Position numbers and translations under genes: made by a program
NCBI GenBank assembly: GCA_021793715.1
Contig: JAJYSF010000030.1
Location: 1 to 7,972 of the forward strand
Origin: Actinomycetes bacterium
GTDB taxonomy: Bacteria; Actinomycetota; Actinomycetes; Actinomycetales; Microbacteriaceae
Length of the DNA: 7,972 bases
Direction: 5' to 3'
Shown: positions 1-5,985 of the stretch, piece after piece
Position numbering within the stretch: the stretch's first letter is position 1
Layout: every line of letters starts with the position of its first letter
The notes under the pieces: generated by a model
Databases searched by the model: none
Told to the model about the DNA's origin: nothing
Seen by the model: only the letters and a program-made list of their open reading frames with translations

Positions 1-837
1 TTCGTGCGTACGCGACTGGCGTCGTCGGATCCGCTCGACGGCGCCTACGCGTCGCTTCAGCGCGGCCGCAGCGACGACTTCGAGGATCTGCGCGAGTACG
101 AGTACGGCGACGACGTGCGCGACATCGACTGGAACGCGACCGCGCGCCACGGCGAGGTATTCGTCCGGCGCTCCCGCGCGCGGCGCATGCACACCCTCCT
201 CGTCGCGATCGACACGGGACGCGGCATGGCGGCCCTTTCGCCCGACGAACGTCCGAAGCGAGACCTCGCGGTGCTCGCGACGGGCGTCCTCGCTCTGCTC
301 GCCCTGCGCCACGGCGACGCGATCTCAGTCGTCTACGGCGACGCGAACGGCACGAGACGGATCCCCGGGCGACGGTCCGAGGGCGCGATCGAGCACGCGC
401 TGCGCACGATCCGAGACGCGACCACCGAGGCGGCCGCGAGCTCGCGCACGCAGCTGCTGGGCGACATCGCCCGCACCGTGTCGCGTCGCGCGATCCTCGT
501 GATCGTGACGGGCGAGGATCCGATCACGGCGGACGAGGAGCGCCTCGTGCGGCGCCTGCGCGCGCAGCACGACGTGCTGTGGCTCGCGATCCGAGACGCG
601 GATCCGATCGGCCCCGGCGCGCGCGCCGACGCCGACAGCGGCTGGCGGGTTCCCGCCTTCCTCCGCGGGAACGAACGCGTCGCCGGTGAGCTCGCCGACG
701 AGCGCGACCGCGCCGACGCCGAACGCGCGCAGACGCTCGATGCACTCGGCATCAGCCACGCCGTGCTCGAGCACGCGGAGACCGCCACCGCCGCCATCCT
801 CGGCATGCTCGCGGGGAGGCCCCGTGTCGGCTCCTGA
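1..837 (+). CDS. DUF58 domain protein of a MoxR-type cluster (5' end at or beyond window edge)
   Basis: The reading frame is open from base 1 to the TGA at 835-837. A GTG at 4-6 could be the start, but no ribosome binding site can be seen at the edge, so the gene is treated as possibly partial; at least 277 residues are visible, near the usual length of about 290-300. The DUF58 signature is clear at residues 21-55 (counting from that GTG): FEDLREYEYGDDVRDIDWN followed by a TARHG and VRR segment. A VWA-like fold follows, with the first strand ending in AIDTGRGM (residues 68-75). This DTGRxM form lacks the two serines of a standard DxSxS metal site, which I recall as usual for this actinobacterial subgroup. 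No membrane segment is evident, so a cytoplasmic protein is inferred. DUF58 proteins are normally encoded directly after a MoxR AAA+ ATPase and are thought to work with it; the biochemical role is not established. Its 3' end overlaps the next gene by 14 bases. Confidence 0.9.
   Translation, partial: FVRTRLASSDPLDGAYASLQRGRSDDFEDLREYEYGDDVRDIDWNATARHGEVFVRRSRARRMHTLLVAIDTGRGMAALSPDERPKRDLAVLATGVLALLALRHGDAISVVYGDANGTRRIPGRRSEGAIEHALRTIRDATTEAAASSRTQLLGDIARTVSRRAILVIVTGEDPITADEERLVRRLRAQHDVLWLAIRDADPIGPGARADADSGWRVPAFLRGNERVAGELADERDRADAERAQTLDALGISHAVLEHAETATAAILGMLAGRPRVGS
813..819 (+). promoter_or_regulatory. Shine-Dalgarno site fixing the GTG start at 824
   Basis: GGGGAGG lies four bases before GTG 824-826. 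It supports this start over the longer open frame beginning at 686, which would overlap the DUF58 gene by about 150 bases and add an arginine/proline-rich stretch with no domain character. Confidence 0.75.
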
Positions 838-1297
838 CGGTCTCTACCCGCCCGTGCAGTACGAGGGGTGGTGGCTCGCGCTCGCGCTCGGCATCCTCGT
901 GCTCCTCGCGGCCGCCGCGTGGATCGCCTGGGCCGCGATGCGTCCGCGCCGGGTGCGCGCGCCCGAGCCGCCCCCGCTCGGCGTGCAGCTCGATTCCCTT
1001 CGCGCGCACCACCTGGAGCGGATCGACCGCGTCGAGCGCGCCTACGCGGGCGGCGCGATGTCCCCCCGCGCCGCGAACGCCGAGCTGAGCGCCATCTCGC
1101 GATCGTTCGTGAACGCGTTCACCGGGGTCGAGACCCCCGTCCTCCCGCTCGAAGACCTCGAGGCGCGCGGCGCCAGCCCCGAGCTGGTCGCCGCGGTGCG
1201 TCGCCACTTCTATCCGAGCGTCTTTGAACGCGACGTTCCCGCGGATCCGGCCGCCGGCATCGCCGCCGCCCGACAGGTGGTGACCGGATGGCACTGA
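824..1297 (+). CDS. Single-pass membrane protein, DUF4381-like in layout
   Basis: The protein has 157 residues. After a short N-terminus (SAPDGLYPPVQYEGWW) comes one strong transmembrane helix at about residues 16-38, then a basic, proline-rich linker (39-52) and a mostly helical soluble domain (about 53-157) ending in RQVVTGWH. The pattern of 'YPP...GWW', one helix, an arginine-rich flank and a helical domain, placed between DUF58 and VWA genes, matches DUF4381-type proteins of proteobacterial MoxR/VWA clusters. This is a resemblance in layout and position; the sequence similarity I can see is weak. By the positive-inside rule the helical domain should be cytoplasmic, where it could link DUF58/MoxR to the membrane VWA proteins (inference). 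The gene overlaps the DUF58 gene by 14 bases and the next gene by 10, so translational coupling is likely. Confidence 0.85.
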   Translation: MSAPDGLYPPVQYEGWWLALALGILVLLAAAAWIAWAAMRPRRVRAPEPPPLGVQLDSLRAHHLERIDRVERAYAGGAMSPRAANAELSAISRSFVNAFTGVETPVLPLEDLEARGASPELVAAVRRHFYPSVFERDVPADPAAGIAAARQVVTGWH

Positions 1298-2271
1298 CCA
1301 ATACGTGGGTCGCGATCGCGGCGGTGGCGGCGGTCATCGCGGGGGTCGTCGCGGCACTCGTCTGGCGCGGGCGTGCGGCACCGGGCTCCGGATCCCTCGT
1401 CGCGCGCGCCGAGCGTCTGCGCCGGCTGCCCGCCGTACGGCGGGCGGCGCAGCTCCGCGTGGTCGCGCTGATCGGCGCCGCGACGCTTGGGGCGGTCTCG
1501 GTCGTCGCCGCGGGCGTCGTCGCCGCCCGGCCGATGGCCGCGCAGGTGGTCGAGCCGGGTACGCACAGCCGCGACATCATGCTCTGCCTCGACGTCTCCG
1601 GATCCATGACCGACGTCGACATCGAGATCCTCGACGTCTTCGATGCACTCGCCGACGGCTTCGACGGCGAGCGCATCGGCCTCACGATCTTCAACTCCTC
1701 GCCCGTGCAGGTGTTCCCCCTGACCGACGACTATCCATTCATCCACGACGCGATCGAGAGCCTCCGCACCGGCATGGCGGAGGGCACCGCCTCCGGCGGC
1801 ATCCCGGAGCACTGGGCCGGCACGCTCGACGGGCCCGGGTCGTCACTCATCGGCGACGGGCTCGCGGCATGCGCGCTGCGGTTCGACCACGCCGACACGG
1901 ATCGGTCGCGATCGATCATCCTCGCGACCGACAACGAGGACTTCGGCGAGAGCATCGTCACCCTCGATGAGGCCGCCGCGCACAGCGCCGAGAAGGGGAT
2001 CCGCGTGTTCGCGCTGAACCCGGTGCAGGACTCCGCCTCGGAGCCGAGCGAGCGGCTCAGCCGCGCGGCCGCCGCCACGGGCGGCCACGCCTACGCCCTG
2101 CGCGGCGAGACGACGGTGGCCGACATCATCGCCGAAGTCGAGCGGGAAGAGGCGACCGCGCTCGACGCCCGCCCGGAGGTCGTCGTCGCGGACGCGCCCG
2201 GGCCATGGATCCTCATCGCGGTCATCGCCTCGGTCGCGATGGTCGTCATCGCCGGGAGGATCCGCGCATGA
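1288..2271 (+). CDS. Membrane-anchored VWA domain protein, BatA-like
   Basis: The protein has 327 residues. The ATG at 1288 follows AGGTGG (1275-1280) by seven bases and overlaps the previous gene by 10 bases. Two hydrophobic helices lie near residues 6-27 and 57-80 with an arginine-rich loop between them, then a VWA domain (about 95-285) and a C-terminal helix (about 306-324) ending RIRA. The metal-binding MIDAS motif is intact in its first part: LDVSGSM with D102, S104 and S106. The position usually held by threonine (T-A-I-G-D in BatA) is serine here (S186 in SSLIGDG). The third element, usually TDG, reads ATDNED with D215. BatA-like proteins hold the VWA domain outside the membrane between two anchors and bind divalent metal. 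Partners inferred from position are the VWA protein at 2268, the TPR protein at 3251 and the upstream DUF58/MoxR pair. The client is unknown. Confidence 0.93.
   Translation: MALTNTWVAIAAVAAVIAGVVAALVWRGRAAPGSGSLVARAERLRRLPAVRRAAQLRVVALIGAATLGAVSVVAAGVVAARPMAAQVVEPGTHSRDIMLCLDVSGSMTDVDIEILDVFDALADGFDGERIGLTIFNSSPVQVFPLTDDYPFIHDAIESLRTGMAEGTASGGIPEHWAGTLDGPGSSLIGDGLAACALRFDHADTDRSRSIILATDNEDFGESIVTLDEAAAHSAEKGIRVFALNPVQDSASEPSERLSRAAAATGGHAYALRGETTVADIIAEVEREEATALDARPEVVVADAPGPWILIAVIASVAMVVIAGRIRA
2254..2260 (+). promoter_or_regulatory. Shine-Dalgarno site fixing the ATG start at 2268
   Basis: GGGAGGA lies seven bases before ATG 2268-2270, inside the last codons of the upstream VWA gene. The longer open frame from 2205 would add 21 charged residues with no hydrophobic character ahead of a clear N-terminal membrane helix. 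Confidence 0.75.
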
Positions 2272-3254
2272 CGTTCCTTCCCGTCCTCCCGCTCTGGCTG
2301 CTCGTGCCGATCGCGCTCGCGGCCGTCGTCTTCGTCGTCTGGTCGCTCGTGCGCGCGGAGTCCGGCGAGCGCGTGGCGTGGGGGATCCGAATCGGCCTCG
2401 TCGTCGCGTGCGGGCTGCTCGCGCTGCGCCCCGGCATCCCGTCCGGGTCGGCGAACGCCGTGGTCACCGACCTCGACGTGCTGATCGTTGTCGACAGCAC
2501 CACGAGCATCACCGCGGAGGACTGGGGAGAGTCGTCGCCGCGCCTCGAGGGCGTGCGCGCCGACGTCGAGCACATCATCGACGCGTACCCCGGCGCGCGG
2601 TTCTCCCTCGTCACCTTCGACAACCACGCCACGCAGCGCCTCCCTCTGACGACCGACGTCGACGCGGTGTTCTCGTCGCTCGAGGTGCTCCGCCCGCCCA
2701 CGACCTCGTATGCGCGCGGATCCGACATCGCCGAAGCCGCCCCGCTCGTCGCCGAAGTCGCGGAGCGTGCGGCGAATCGCGATCCGGACCGCTCCCGCAT
2801 CGTCTTCTACTTCGGCGACGGCGAGCAGACGGCCGAGGGCGAACCCGGATCCTTCGCTGACGCGGCCGGTGCGGTCGACGGCGGCGCGGTGTACGGCTAC
2901 GGCACGGCCGACGGCGGTCGGATGCGCGTCGTCGACGGTTTCGACGGGGTGACGGAGTACCTCACGTATGAAGGCGCCGACGCCCTCTCGATGATCGACG
3001 AGGATAATCTGCGCACGGTCGCGGAGGAGCTGGGCGTGCCGTACGAGCACCGGACCGCGGCGAGCGCGCCGACCGTGCCGGATCCGCCCCCCGTGGCCAC
3101 GCAGGCAGCTGAGGCCAACTCGTTCGGCGCGCGGACCGAGCTGTCCTGGGCCGTCGCGCTCGTCGTCGGCGCCCTCGCGCTGATCGACCTCGGCCGGGCG
3201 GTGCGGCTGCTGCGTCGCACGGCCGCCCTGCCGCAGACGGGAGGGGCACCATGA
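2268..3254 (+). CDS. Second membrane-anchored VWA domain protein, BatB-like
   Basis: The protein has 328 residues and starts in an ATGA overlap with the previous gene. It has two N-terminal helices (about 7-28 and 36-54), a VWA domain (about 69-262), a proline/alanine-rich linker (264-285) and a C-terminal helix (about 293-309) followed by an arginine-containing tail. The MIDAS first element is VVDSTTS, so the DxSxS motif appears as D76, T78, S80. The likely second element is S152 in RGSDI, and the third is FGDGEQ with D184. The metal site is therefore plausibly functional though not canonical. The same topology in tandem with the preceding VWA protein matches paired BatA/BatB proteins, which are thought to form extracytoplasmic complexes. 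The two VWA domains are clearly divergent from each other, so this is not a recent duplication. Confidence 0.92.
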   Translation: MTFLPVLPLWLLVPIALAAVVFVVWSLVRAESGERVAWGIRIGLVVACGLLALRPGIPSGSANAVVTDLDVLIVVDSTTSITAEDWGESSPRLEGVRADVEHIIDAYPGARFSLVTFDNHATQRLPLTTDVDAVFSSLEVLRPPTTSYARGSDIAEAAPLVAEVAERAANRDPDRSRIVFYFGDGEQTAEGEPGSFADAAGAVDGGAVYGYGTADGGRMRVVDGFDGVTEYLTYEGADALSMIDEDNLRTVAEELGVPYEHRTAASAPTVPDPPPVATQAAEANSFGARTELSWAVALVVGALALIDLGRAVRLLRRTAALPQTGGAP

Positions 3255-3952
3255 CGCCGCGGACGCGAACGTGGGTCGCGGTCGGCGCGCTCCCGGTCGC
3301 GCTCATCGCGCTCGCCCTGGTCGTGAAGCTGCTGTCGATGTACGTGCTCGCGCAGACGGCGATCGCGGCGCACGCGCGCAACGACGCCACGGGCGCGATC
3401 CGGGCCGCCGAGGCACTGCAGCCCGCGAACTGGTTCGAGCCGTGGAAGGCGCCGTACAACCTCGGCGTCGCCTTCGCTGGCGCCGGGCTGCTCGCGGAGT
3501 CGCGCGGCGAGTTCGAGCGCGCGCTCGCGCTGGTCGAGGGCGTCGACGCGTGCCCCGTGCACATCAATCTCGCCCTCGTGATCGAGCGCATGGGAGACCG
3601 CGCGCGCACCGCGGATCCGGAGCGTGCCGCGCAGCTCTACGCCGACGCCCTCGAGGTGTCCGCGGACACCCCGGCACACTGCCGCACCGACGAGGCTCGC
3701 CAACAGTCGCCGGATCCCGAGCGGGACCCCGCGGAGACGCTCGACGAGCTCGTGGAGCGGCTGCGCGGGAAGCTGCAACAGGACCAGGCGCCGGAGGACG
3801 AGGGCGGGCCGGACGACGGGGACGCGCGTCCCGACGGCGACAGCCTCGACGAGATCGAGGAGCGTCTGCAGAACGGCCAGCGCTCGCGCGACGAGCTGCG
3901 CGAGGATCGGGCGCCCGACGAGGGCACCGACACCGGAGGGCGACCATGGTGA
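3251..3952 (+). CDS. Membrane-anchored TPR protein, BatC/BatE-like
   Basis: The protein has 233 residues. The ATG at 3251 overlaps the upstream stop in ATGA and follows GGGAGGGG (3239-3246) by four bases. A single helix at residues 8-29 probably serves as an uncleaved anchor. Three TPR-like helical pairs follow: about 34-57, 66-97 (NLGVAFAGAGLLAESRGEF...) and 104-137 (INLALVIERMGD... RAAQLYADALEV). From about 150 the protein is acidic and low in complexity, with a short helical segment (198-216, DSLDEIEERL) and an end reading GGRPW. Two cysteines only, C101 and C144, flank the last TPR unit. In Bat clusters TPR proteins bind the VWA partners outside the membrane. The aromatic 'PW' end after an acidic tail resembles what I recall of actinobacterial homologues. 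The last codon overlaps the start of the next gene. Confidence 0.88.
   Translation: MTPRTRTWVAVGALPVALIALALVVKLLSMYVLAQTAIAAHARNDATGAIRAAEALQPANWFEPWKAPYNLGVAFAGAGLLAESRGEFERALALVEGVDACPVHINLALVIERMGDRARTADPERAAQLYADALEVSADTPAHCRTDEARQQSPDPERDPAETLDELVERLRGKLQQDQAPEDEGGPDDGDARPDGDSLDEIEERLQNGQRSRDELREDRAPDEGTDTGGRPW
3935..3940 (+). promoter_or_regulatory. Shine-Dalgarno site fixing the ATG start at 3946
   Basis: GGAGGG lies five bases before ATG 3946-3948 and also encodes the Gly-Gly near the C-terminus of the TPR protein. It supports this start; the same frame is open back to 3271, but that part lies entirely inside the TPR gene and translates to an arginine/glycine-rich shadow. Confidence 0.75.
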
Positions 3953-5046
3953 GGATCCCCGGAACCGGGCGCGGCTACGCGGGCGGACACGCGGGCGCGC
4001 CGCCCGTGCCCCCTCCCGGTGGCTACCGCGGCGAGCGGCGCTTCCCAGAGCACCCCGTCGCGGGTCATTTCCTCGCGCAGGCACCGCCGCCGCGATCCGG
4101 CCCTCGCCTCCACCCGGTCGGCTGGATCGCGCTGCTCGCCGCCGGGCTATTCTCGGCGCTGCTCATCGCCCTCGCGACGGTCGGGGAGGCGCACAGCGCG
4201 CTCGGTACGTCGATGCTCGTGCTGCAGGTCGTGGTCGTGGGCCTCGTCGTCGCGGCCCTGTGCATCCGCCGCGCGCGCCTGGGCGCGGCGATCGCGCTGA
4301 CCGTCTCGATGCTTGTCAATGTCGGCACCGTCGGCGCCGTGGGCGCGCTGTTCGGCGATCCGCCGGTCCCGCCGTCCGCGGGAACGACGACCGACGGCAC
4401 CGCCGACGGCGACTACGCGGGCATCAAGGACGTCGACCCGCAGTCGGTGCTCCTGGCGCCGTCGCTCGAGGACGTCCAGGACCACACGAACGAGCTGTCG
4501 GAGCGGATCCGCGAGCGTCTGAGCGCGGAGTTCGGCCTCACGTGGACGCGCATCGCCGACGCGAGCGCGCGACCGGAGCGCAACGGCTACGGCGGCGAAT
4601 CGATGCTGCAGCAGTACACCTCGCCGACGTGGCGAACCGACCAGCCGATCCGCGATCACGACCAGAAGCTCGAGGTGATGGCCGCGATTGACCGCGAGCT
4701 CGCGGTCGCGGGCGAGTACTACGCGTTGTATCCGCTGAACGAGCCGGACGGATCCATCGATCCGCGCGCGCTCGAGTCGCTGTACGGCAGTGCGGATCCG
4801 CGCGAGCAGTCCGTCTGGGAGTACGTCGCCCAGCGATACGGGACGCCCGGGATCTCGAGCCCCTCGCCCACCCTGCTGTACGCGACGCTGACGGATCTCA
4901 GCAACGACGACGACGGGCAAGTTCGGGCGCGCGAGGAGGCCGAACGGACCGACGGCGAGCCGCTCGAGGGTCTGAACCTGATGTTCATCTCCGCGCAGCT
5001 GCTCGCGGAGGGCGACCGCGACGCCTTCGCCGACGCCACCCGCTGA
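3946..5046 (+). CDS. Multi-pass membrane protein with large C-terminal domain, family not recognised
   Basis: The protein has 366 residues and I do not recognise a family. The N-terminus (1-55) is rich in glycine, proline and arginine and looks disordered. Three hydrophobic helices follow at about 58-79, 88-107 and 112-136. A short Thr/Asp/Gly linker (145-157) then leads to a soluble domain (about 158-366) that is acidic and rich in charged helices. It includes a helical segment (DVQDHTNELSERIRERL, 177-193), a stretch with NGYGGESMLQQYTSPTW (213-229), and a C-terminal helix. With three helices, the N-terminus and the large domain should lie on opposite sides; the arginine-rich N-terminus suggests inside, placing the domain outside with the VWA and TPR domains (inference). 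There are no cysteine pairs, catalytic motifs or lipobox. It overlaps the TPR gene by seven bases and ends the operon 18 bases before the convergent gene, so it probably works with the VWA system as an accessory or client protein. Confidence 0.82.
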   Translation: MVRIPGTGRGYAGGHAGAPPVPPPGGYRGERRFPEHPVAGHFLAQAPPPRSGPRLHPVGWIALLAAGLFSALLIALATVGEAHSALGTSMLVLQVVVVGLVVAALCIRRARLGAAIALTVSMLVNVGTVGAVGALFGDPPVPPSAGTTTDGTADGDYAGIKDVDPQSVLLAPSLEDVQDHTNELSERIRERLSAEFGLTWTRIADASARPERNGYGGESMLQQYTSPTWRTDQPIRDHDQKLEVMAAIDRELAVAGEYYALYPLNEPDGSIDPRALESLYGSADPREQSVWEYVAQRYGTPGISSPSPTLLYATLTDLSNDDDGQVRAREEAERTDGEPLEGLNLMFISAQLLAEGDRDAFADATR

Positions 5047-5068
5047 CGGGCGGCGCTCACCCCGTCAG
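5043..5068. terminator. Possible bidirectional hairpin terminator at the convergent junction
   Basis: CTGACGGG (5043-5050) and CCCGTCAG (5061-5068) form a perfect 8-bp stem around a 10-base loop. The stem contains the TGA stop of the plus-strand gene (5044-5046) and, on the other strand, the TGA stop of the minus-strand gene (5067-5065). A hairpin would form in both transcripts. There is no T-run on either side, so this is not a classic intrinsic terminator; U-tract-free hairpins are often invoked in actinobacteria. Confidence 0.5.
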
Positions 5069-5811
5069 GAGCGGGCGAGCCAGCTCACCGCGTTGCCGAA
5101 GAGCGTCGCGTATCCCGACCACTCCATGAACTCCGTCGGCGCCCAGTGCGGCGACACGTCGGAGGCGAACGCCAGCGTCCGACCCTCGCCGACCTCGCGG
5201 ACGACGACCAGCGGATCGCCCTCCACCGTCGCGAGGACCGTCGCGTCGTCGCGCGCCTCGAGGCGCTGATATCCGAGCAGGATCGGCCAATCGGCATCGA
5301 GCCCGCGCGTCACGTCATGCTCGACGTCGGTGAGGGCGCCGGGAACGCCCTCCGGAGTCTCGACGCGGTCGTCGTACCGAGAGATGGTCACGGGCAGGAT
5401 GTCTTCGAGGGGCGTGCCCGCGTAGTTGGCCTTCGCCTGGAACCCCTGGAAGCTCAGGTAGCCGCCGGCCATCATCAGGCCGCCGCCACGCTGCACCCAC
5501 TCGCGTAGGAGCTTGAGCCGGTTCGGCGTCGGGCGCCCGTGCGTGAACACGGACGGCGGAAGCAACAGGGTGTTCGCGCCGACATCCGAGAGCAGCACCA
5601 CGTCATACGCGTCGAGCTCCTCGAGGGTGAGGGGGAACTTCTCGGCCACGTCGTGGGAGAGCATGTGCGTAACCTCGTGCCCGGCCCCGTCGAGGGCCTG
5701 GAGGAGCTCGGCACAGCCGATCTCGACCTGAGTATGAGGGAACGGGTCGAATCCCTTGTGGTCGACCGTCGCGCTCACCCAGGACTCGCCCGCCAGCAGC
5801 ACCTTCGCCAT
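5065..5811 (-). CDS. Glutamine amidotransferase-like protein, STM3548/PF07090 type
   Basis: The protein has 248 residues, a normal length for the family. The start MAKVLLAGESWVSATVDHKG, the AYDVVLLSDVGANTLLLPP segment (68-86), the TPNRLKLLREWVQRGGGLMM segment (95-114) and the near-terminal DVSPHWAP...EWSGY (218-234) match the class I glutamine-amidotransferase-like family annotated from Salmonella STM3548. The fold is flavodoxin-like. At the position where a true amidotransferase has its nucleophile cysteine after a glycine pair, this protein reads AGGYLSFQG (115-123). The only cysteine is C33, so glutaminase activity is unlikely and a binding role is more plausible (inference). The ATG at 5811 has GGAG ten bases upstream, and an in-frame stop at 5829-5827 excludes a longer start. 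It is cytoplasmic, with no signal peptide. It is preceded by an AT-richer spacer with its own putative control sites, so it may be transcribed apart from the protease gene. Cellular role unknown. Confidence 0.88.
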   Translation of the reverse strand: MAKVLLAGESWVSATVDHKGFDPFPHTQVEIGCAELLQALDGAGHEVTHMLSHDVAEKFPLTLEELDAYDVVLLSDVGANTLLLPPSVFTHGRPTPNRLKLLREWVQRGGGLMMAGGYLSFQGFQAKANYAGTPLEDILPVTISRYDDRVETPEGVPGALTDVEHDVTRGLDADWPILLGYQRLEARDDATVLATVEGDPLVVVREVGEGRTLAFASDVSPHWAPTEFMEWSGYATLFGNAVSWLARS

Positions 5812-5836
5812 TCGTACATCACTCCATCACACTCAT

Positions 5837-5851
5837 GCGCATGCCATGCGC
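5837..5851. promoter_or_regulatory. Perfect 15-bp palindrome upstream of the amidotransferase-like gene, operator candidate
   Basis: GCGCATG-C-CATGCGC is a perfect palindrome with 7-base arms and a one-base centre. It sits 25 bases before the ATG of the minus-strand gene at 5811, in the spacer and downstream of the putative -10 at 5875-5870. That position suits a repressor binding site. No specific regulator family can be named from it. Confidence 0.4.
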
Positions 5852-5869
5852 GAAGGCTCATGTCCTCCC

Positions 5870-5875
5870 ATCCTA
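5870..5875 (-). promoter_or_regulatory. Weak -10 candidate for the amidotransferase-like gene
   Basis: On the minus strand this reads TAGGAT, similar to the TAnnnT type of -10 box, at the upstream edge of a locally AT-richer stretch (about 5812-5875). No good -35 element is visible 16-18 bases upstream. Transcription would begin around 5863 and give a leader of about 50 bases holding the palindrome at 5837-5851. Confidence 0.22.
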
Positions 5876-5902
5876 GGTCGGTTCGCGCGTGCGGCTGCGC
5901 CG

Positions 5903-5954
5903 CGGAAGGAGCCGTGCGCCTCGCCGGACCGGCTCGAGGGATCTGCTCCTTCCG
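5903..5954. repeat. 10-bp inverted repeat downstream of the protease gene, possible terminator
   Basis: CGGAAGGAGC (5903-5912) and GCTCCTTCCG (5945-5954) are exact reverse complements separated by 32 bases. The spacer itself contains the 11-bp palindrome GCCGGACCGGC (5923-5933). The structure lies 32 bases beyond the stop codon of the minus-strand protease gene and could end its transcript, though no T-run follows. A branched hairpin would be needed to bring the arms together. Confidence 0.45.
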
Positions 5955-5975
5955 AGGCCGATATCTCCTTCCGAG
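5946..5975. repeat. Direct repeat of CTCCTTCCGAG, two copies 19 bases apart
   Basis: CTCCTTCCGAG occurs at 5946-5956 and again at 5965-5975. Its first nine bases are also present in inverted form at 5903-5911, so the gap holds three copies of one 9-bp unit. On the minus strand the two direct copies read CGGAAGGAG, which also resembles a Shine-Dalgarno sequence, but no start codon follows at a suitable distance. Confidence 0.55.
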
Positions 5976-5985
5976 ACGCAGCGGG

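Noticed and set aside
3271..3945. Upstream extension of the final operon gene, giving a 591-residue product
   Set aside because: The extension lies wholly inside the TPR gene, translates to an arginine/glycine-rich shadow, and a good ribosome binding site precedes ATG 3946.
2897..4084. 395-codon minus-strand frame across the TPR gene
   Set aside because: Antisense shadow in GC-rich coding DNA. The plus strand has coupled starts, ribosome binding sites and recognisable VWA and TPR domains at the same place.
1..5046. A novel defence or toxin system built on the VWA operon
   Set aside because: The gene set is a recognised MoxR-DUF58-VWA-TPR arrangement. No nuclease, toxin, recombinase or other defence marker is present, so only the last gene remains unexplained.
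5777..5861. Small minus-strand leader frame from ATG 5861 overlapping the amidotransferase-like start
   Set aside because: GGGAGGA is only one base from this ATG, too close for normal initiation, and the roughly 28-residue product has no visible character.
5887..5919. Ten-pair stem GCGTGCGGCT / AGCCGTGCGC in the spacer
   Set aside because: It needs two G-U pairs that work only in plus-strand RNA, but the transcribed strand here is the minus strand, and it competes with the better 10-bp inverted repeat.
5047..5985. Signs of horizontal transfer or a mobile element around the amidotransferase-like gene
   Set aside because: The gene lacks GGATCC sites, but the expected number over this length is small. 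No integrase, tRNA, terminal repeats or clear codon-use shift are seen.
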